From NCBI GenBank assembly GCA_949291945.1, contig CASEXH010000001.1, positions 208,240-272,239 of the forward strand: a stretch of DNA of 64,000 nucleotides, in the 5' to 3' direction. The translations under genes and the position numbers were made by a program. The notes under the pieces were generated by a model that was not told where the DNA came from, did not search any database, and saw only the letters and a program-made list of their open reading frames with translations. Shown in pieces: positions 60,828 to 64,000 of the stretch. The stretch comes from an uncultured Bacillota bacterium (GTDB lineage: Bacteria; Bacillota; Clostridia; Lachnospirales; Lachnospiraceae). Position 1 is the stretch's first letter. The number at the start of each line of letters is the position of its first letter.

Positions 60828-61769
60828 TTACTCTTTCACCCGCTCAAATACCCGCAGCTTCGCACTCTTGGACCGGCTGTTGTTTTCCAGTTCTTCTTCA
60901 CCTGGAAGGATCGGCTTTCTGGTAATCACTTTACCCTTAGATTTCTTTCCGCACACACATACAGGAAAATCCGGCGGACAGGTACATGGATTTTCGTTTC
61001 TCCGGAAAATAGTCTTTACGATCCTGTCCTCCAGAGAATGAAAGGTAATAATACAGATCCTTCCGCCGTCATTTAACAGATCGATCATTTCATCAAGACT
61101 GTCTCTTAAAACATCCAGTTCCTGATTCAGTTCAATCCGGATAGCCTGGAAAGTCCGTTTCGCCGGATGTCCTCCCACAGCCCTCATTTTCATGGGAATG
61201 GCATGTTTAATAATCTCCGCCAGTTCTCCAGTGGTCTCTATTGCTTTTTCCTGTCTTGCAAGACAGATATGCTTTGCGATATTTTTTGCGAATTTGTCTT
61301 CCCCATAGTCCCGGATAATGCGGTACAGCTCTTTTTCGCTGTAAGTGTTCACAATATCTCTGGCCGTCCGGGGATTTCTCTGATCCATACGCATGTCAAG
61401 AGGGACATCTTCCCTGTACGTAAAGCCTCTTTCCTTGTTGTCCAACTGGTAGGAAGATACCCCCAAATCTAAAATGATCCCATCTACTGATGTGATCCCA
61501 ATCTTCTGTAACTCTTTTTTCATGTTGCAATAGTTGCTGCGGATGATCGTTACATTCTCCCCGAATTCTTTTAACCTCTCACCCGCAGCTTTTATCGCAG
61601 CTTCATCCTGGTCTATACCTATCAAGCTCCCCTTGGCAGATAACTGCTGACATACCGCATAGGAATGTCCGCCGCCTCCCAGTGTTCCATCTACATAAGT
61701 GCCATCCGGCTTTACCCTTAAGTTCCGAATGGTTTCTTCCAGTAATACGGATTGGTGTTTAAATTCCAT
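60828..61769 (-). CDS. rsmH: 16S rRNA (cytosine-1402-N4) methyltransferase
   Basis: Methylates C1402 in the 16S rRNA P site. A 313-residue SAM enzyme. [15 protein letters not shown] starts it. The SAM site is [33 protein letters not shown] and [13 protein letters not shown] are further signatures. [19 protein letters not shown] belongs to the inserted substrate domain. It lies 18 bp after mraZ, in the usual order. CAGGAGAGA precedes the ATG. Confidence 0.97.
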   Translation of the reverse strand: MEFKHQSVLLEETIRNLRVKPDGTYVDGTLGGGGHSYAVCQQLSAKGSLIGIDQDEAAIKAAGERLKEFGENVTIIRSNYCNMKKELQKIGITSVDGIILDLGVSSYQLDNKERGFTYREDVPLDMRMDQRNPRTARDIVNTYSEKELYRIIRDYGEDKFAKNIAKHICLARQEKAIETTGELAEIIKHAIPMKMRAVGGHPAKRTFQAIRIELNQELDVLRDSLDEMIDLLNDGGRICIITFHSLEDRIVKTIFRRNENPCTCPPDFPVCVCGKKSKGKVITRKPILPGEEELENNSRSKSAKLRVFERVKE

Positions 61770-61787
61770 TTTTCTCTCCTGGCCTTG

Positions 61788-62219
61788 TCAGATTACAATG
61801 CCCATGTCCTGCATACCCTGTGCAATGGCATCCATATCTTCATAATTACTGTTCTCCAGCCATTTTTCCTTACTCCAGACTTCAATCCTTGTAAGATTGC
61901 CAGTCAGCACCACATCCTTACTTAAACCGGCAAATTCCCGCAGTGTCTGTGGTACGAGAATTCTCCCCTGCCTGTCCAATTCACACATTGTTGCGCTGGC
62001 TACAAAGAAACGTAAGAAGGCTCTTGCATTTTTATCATTAAGTGGTAAAGCTTTCAGCTTTTCTTCAAAGTTTTTCCATTCATCTTTGGGATAGATCGAC
62101 AGACACCCGTCTAAGCCTTTGGTGAGTACGAACTCCTCTCCCAGTTCCTCACGGAACTTTGAAGGAATGATCATTCTCCCCTTTGCGTCAATCGTATGAC
62201 TGTACTCTCCCATGAACAT
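61788..62219 (-). CDS. mraZ: Transcriptional regulator MraZ
   Basis: A 143-residue AbrB-like regulator that represses the dcw operon by binding repeats upstream of its own gene. Two repeats of the SpoVT/AbrB fold: MGEYSHTIDAKGRMIIPSKF and CELDRQGRILVPQTLREFAG. The start at 62219 was chosen for AAGGTGA at about 9-10 nt and for the family length. A longer frame to 62318 would read through the binding boxes. It is first gene of the cluster that runs to ftsQ. Confidence 0.95.
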   Translation of the reverse strand: MFMGEYSHTIDAKGRMIIPSKFREELGEEFVLTKGLDGCLSIYPKDEWKNFEEKLKALPLNDKNARAFLRFFVASATMCELDRQGRILVPQTLREFAGLSKDVVLTGNLTRIEVWSKEKWLENSNYEDMDAIAQGMQDMGIVI

Positions 62220-62300
62220 ATGAATGTCACCTTCTTTCGTGAGGATACGATTCTCCCCTTCGTGCCCTCCATGGTCTCCATGGGCCACTTCTGCCATCAG

Positions 62301-62340
62301 CCACCCATTTGCAACCACTTTTCACCACTTTCTACCACTT
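62301..62340 (-). promoter_or_regulatory. MraZ-binding repeats
   Basis: On the minus strand GTGGT, GTGGT, GTGGT and TGGGT follow each other at 10-bp steps (AAGTGGTAGAAAGTGGTGAA and on). Such TGG(G/T) repeats with 10-bp period are the known MraZ target. They lie just downstream of the -10. Confidence 0.88.
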
Positions 62341-62348
62341 ATATGCCC

Positions 62349-62377
62349 ATTCTATACTAATAAAGAGGAAAACGCAA
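62349..62377 (-). promoter_or_regulatory. Promoter of the dcw cluster
   Basis: TTGCGT (62377-62372) and TAGAAT (62354-62349) on the minus strand with a 17-bp spacer. The start would fall just before the MraZ repeats. Confidence 0.72.
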
Positions 62378-62404
62378 GAGGAACATATGTTTTTTCCGCA
62401 ATAC

Positions 62405-62440
62405 AAAAGAGACCGCCGCATTTCTGCGACAGTCTCTTTT
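62405..62440. terminator. Terminator of the Spo0E-like gene
   Basis: AAAAGAGAC...GTCTCTTTT with inner CGCA/TGCG. T-runs are on both sides, so it can act in either direction. It lies 16 bp past the Spo0E-like gene's stop. Confidence 0.88.
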
Positions 62441-62455
62441 ACCGAGAATTTTCTT

Positions 62456-62668
62456 TCAGCAGCCCTTTGTCCGGCCGCCTCCCAGACAGGAGACCGGATC
62501 GTCTACGTTCCCTTTTGGATTCCCGTTTTTTTCCATATATTCTTCGATCAATCCGTCCAAAAGCCGGCTGATGTCCAGAATCCTGCTCTTAGTCATATTG
62601 CCCGCTATGGCAGCATTTAGATCTTCTCTGGTATTTTCAATTTCTCTTTTCAGTTCTATCTGTGTCAT
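62456..62668 (-). CDS. Spo0E-family phosphatase
   Basis: A 70-residue protein. ILDISRLLDGLIEEYMEK contains the S-x-x-LD-x-LI-x-x-Y motif of Spo0E-type phosphatases, which remove phosphate from Spo0A and hold back sporulation. Two helices are expected. The C-terminus (SCLGGGRTKGC) has two cysteines beyond the motif and no similarity I recognise. GCAGGAGTAAAAA precedes the ATG. It is monocistronic, between ychF and the dcw promoter. Confidence 0.82.
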   Translation of the reverse strand: MTQIELKREIENTREDLNAAIAGNMTKSRILDISRLLDGLIEEYMEKNGNPKGNVDDPVSCLGGGRTKGC

Positions 62669-62817
62669 TTTTTACTCCTGCAGTTCTTTCTTTCCACCCT
62701 TAATCTTTCCGTAACCAATCCTGCGCACATACAGGCCGCAGATAAAACTATCAACTTTACCCTCAAGTAAACATGTATCTGTCCAGATGAAAATAGGATT
62801 TCTGATTTTCTTCGGTT

Positions 62818-63915
62818 TTATACATTAAACCGGAAGAGGATCACATCTCCGTCCTGGACCACATAATCTTTTCCCTCCATGCGAACCAGACCTTTTTCTC
62901 TGGCTCCGGCATAAGAACCGCTTTCCAGCAGATCCCGGTAATTCACCACTTCGGCCTTGATAAATCCACGCTCAAAATCGGAATGGATCTTTCCGGCAGC
63001 CTGAGGCGCCTTTGTGCCTACCTTGATGGTCCAGGCTCTTGTCTCATCCTCTCCGGCTGTAAGGAAGCTTAAAAGCCCCAGCAGACGATAGCTGGCTACG
63101 ATCAGTTTTTCCAGGCCGGACTGTTTAATCCCCAGATCTTCCAAGAATTCTTTCTTCTCATCATCTTCCAGTTCTGAAATCTCCTGCTCAATTTCTGCGC
63201 AGAGAGCGAAAACTTCACTGCCAGTCTCTTTAGCGTACTCTCTTACCTTCTGTACATGAGTATTGGACTGAGCATCATCTGCCAGATCATCCTCAGCTAC
63301 ATTGGCAGCATAGATCACTGGTTTGTAAGTAAGAAGATTATATTCTTTCATATAACCTTCCTGGTCCTCGTCCTCCAGCTCAATAGTAGCAGCTGGCTTT
63401 CCATCTTCCAAATGAGCTTTGATCTTCTTCAGGAACTCCAGCTCTTTAGCTGCGTCTTTATCCATTCTGGCCGTCTTGGTGGTCTTTGCGATCCTTCTCT
63501 CCAGGATCTCCAGATCTGAAAAGATCAGTTCCAGGTTAATAGTCTCAATATCTCTCATGGGATCAATGGAACCGTCTACATGGACCACATTCTCATCTTC
63601 AAAGCAGCGCACCACATGGACAATAGCATCCACCTCCCGGATATTAGCCAGAAACTGGTTCCCCAGACCCTCCCCTTTGGAAGCCCCTTTTACCAGACCT
63701 GCAATATCCACAAATTCGATCACCGCCGGAGTCACTTTCTTGGAATGATAAAAATCTCCCAGCAACTTCAGTCTCTCGTCTGGCACCGCTACGATCCCCA
63801 CATTTGGGTCAATGGTGCAAAAAGGATAGTTGGCTGACTCCGCCCCTGCTTTTGTAAGTGAATTAAATAATGTGCTTTTTCCCACATTGGGAAGTCCCAC
63901 AATTCCTAGTTTCAT
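62818..63915 (-). CDS. ychF: Redox-regulated ATPase/GTPase YchF
   Basis: A 365-residue Obg-family nucleotide-binding protein. The P loop is [40 protein letters not shown] contains the G2-G3 region. The base-specificity motif is NVAE rather than NKxD, the form linked to ATP preference in YchF. A coiled-coil insertion lies at about 125-160, and the C-terminal TGS domain begins near 280 ([20 protein letters not shown]). It is associated with ribosomes and stress responses in other bacteria. Confidence 0.96.
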   Translation of the reverse strand: MKLGIVGLPNVGKSTLFNSLTKAGAESANYPFCTIDPNVGIVAVPDERLKLLGDFYHSKKVTPAVIEFVDIAGLVKGASKGEGLGNQFLANIREVDAIVHVVRCFEDENVVHVDGSIDPMRDIETINLELIFSDLEILERRIAKTTKTARMDKDAAKELEFLKKIKAHLEDGKPAATIELEDEDQEGYMKEYNLLTYKPVIYAANVAEDDLADDAQSNTHVQKVREYAKETGSEVFALCAEIEQEISELEDDEKKEFLEDLGIKQSGLEKLIVASYRLLGLLSFLTAGEDETRAWTIKVGTKAPQAAGKIHSDFERGFIKAEVVNYRDLLESGSYAGAREKGLVRMEGKDYVVQDGDVILFRFNV

Positions 63916-64000
63916 ATATCTTTACATCTCCTTTGTTTTTGTTGTATTTACAAGGTTTTTCGGGTTCCCTTTCGGTGGCACTACACCATTTTTACACCAT
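63916..64000. other. Window end, no gene recognised
   Basis: AT-rich leader of ychF with TCTCC (a ribosome site on the minus strand, AGGAGA) close to the start. I see no other feature. Confidence 0.5.

Overview
The window comes from a low-to-moderate G+C, anaerobic, endospore-forming Firmicute, most likely a gut Lachnospiraceae; the genus cannot be fixed from this sequence. The reasons are the sporulation genes (sigH, spoIIGA-sigE, ymxH, a SpoVD-type PBP, a Spo0E-like phosphatase), the Gram-positive gene order cysE-cysS-mrnC-rlmB-sigH behind a T-box, strong AGGAGG ribosome binding sites, and a large wall-anchored surface protein. Nearly all genes lie on the minus strand.

Layout. 0-6 kb: start of trpS, a methyltransferase, luxS with a consensus promoter, then a maturation cluster for selenium-dependent molybdenum hydroxylases (a yqeC-mocA fusion, yqeB, yedF, DUF3343) and a ferredoxin-nitroreductase. 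6-13 kb: tRNA-Thr, the sucrose genes scrA-scrB, and scrR at the end of an operon of three GNAT acetyltransferases. 13-17 kb: a GH1 phospho-glucosidase pseudogene, a DUF3786 protein, another GNAT, an LD-carboxypeptidase and an AEC transporter. 17-24 kb: a 1755-residue thioester/SpaA/VaFE surface protein, then a patch of accessory DNA (a dispersed repeat, a holin gene between two tRNAs, a possible decayed small toxin). 24-31 kb: a 2-hydroxyacid dehydrogenase, sigH-rlmB-mrnC-cysS-cysE with a Cys T-box, and gdhA. 31-36 kb: ispF, copper homeostasis (csoR-copA with a nested copZ-like start), a ZIP transporter and a DUF1648 protein. 36-43 kb: a six-unit hairpin array, araD-araR, ymxH, and KDG catabolism (eda, two PfkB kinases, IclR regulator). 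43-46 kb: an SPFH-RHH operon and spoIIGA-sigE. 46-64 kb: aroD/aroE, moaB/moaC, the division and wall (dcw) cluster from mraZ to ftsZ, a Spo0E-like gene and ychF.

The genes join into a few programmes. Sucrose, arabinose/pentose and 2-keto-3-deoxygluconate catabolism each come with a local regulator. Sporulation and division genes are interleaved. moaB/moaC and the YqeB/YqeC/MocA/YedF group both serve molybdenum cofactor enzymes, with the hydroxylase itself outside the window. The least ordinary structures are the 52-bp-period hairpin array at 36.36-36.66 kb, the internally initiated CopZ-like product of copA, the RHH gene with an apparent ATT start whose operon promoter carries tandem 8-bp palindromes, and a four-copy dispersed repeat with a removable stem-loop module.
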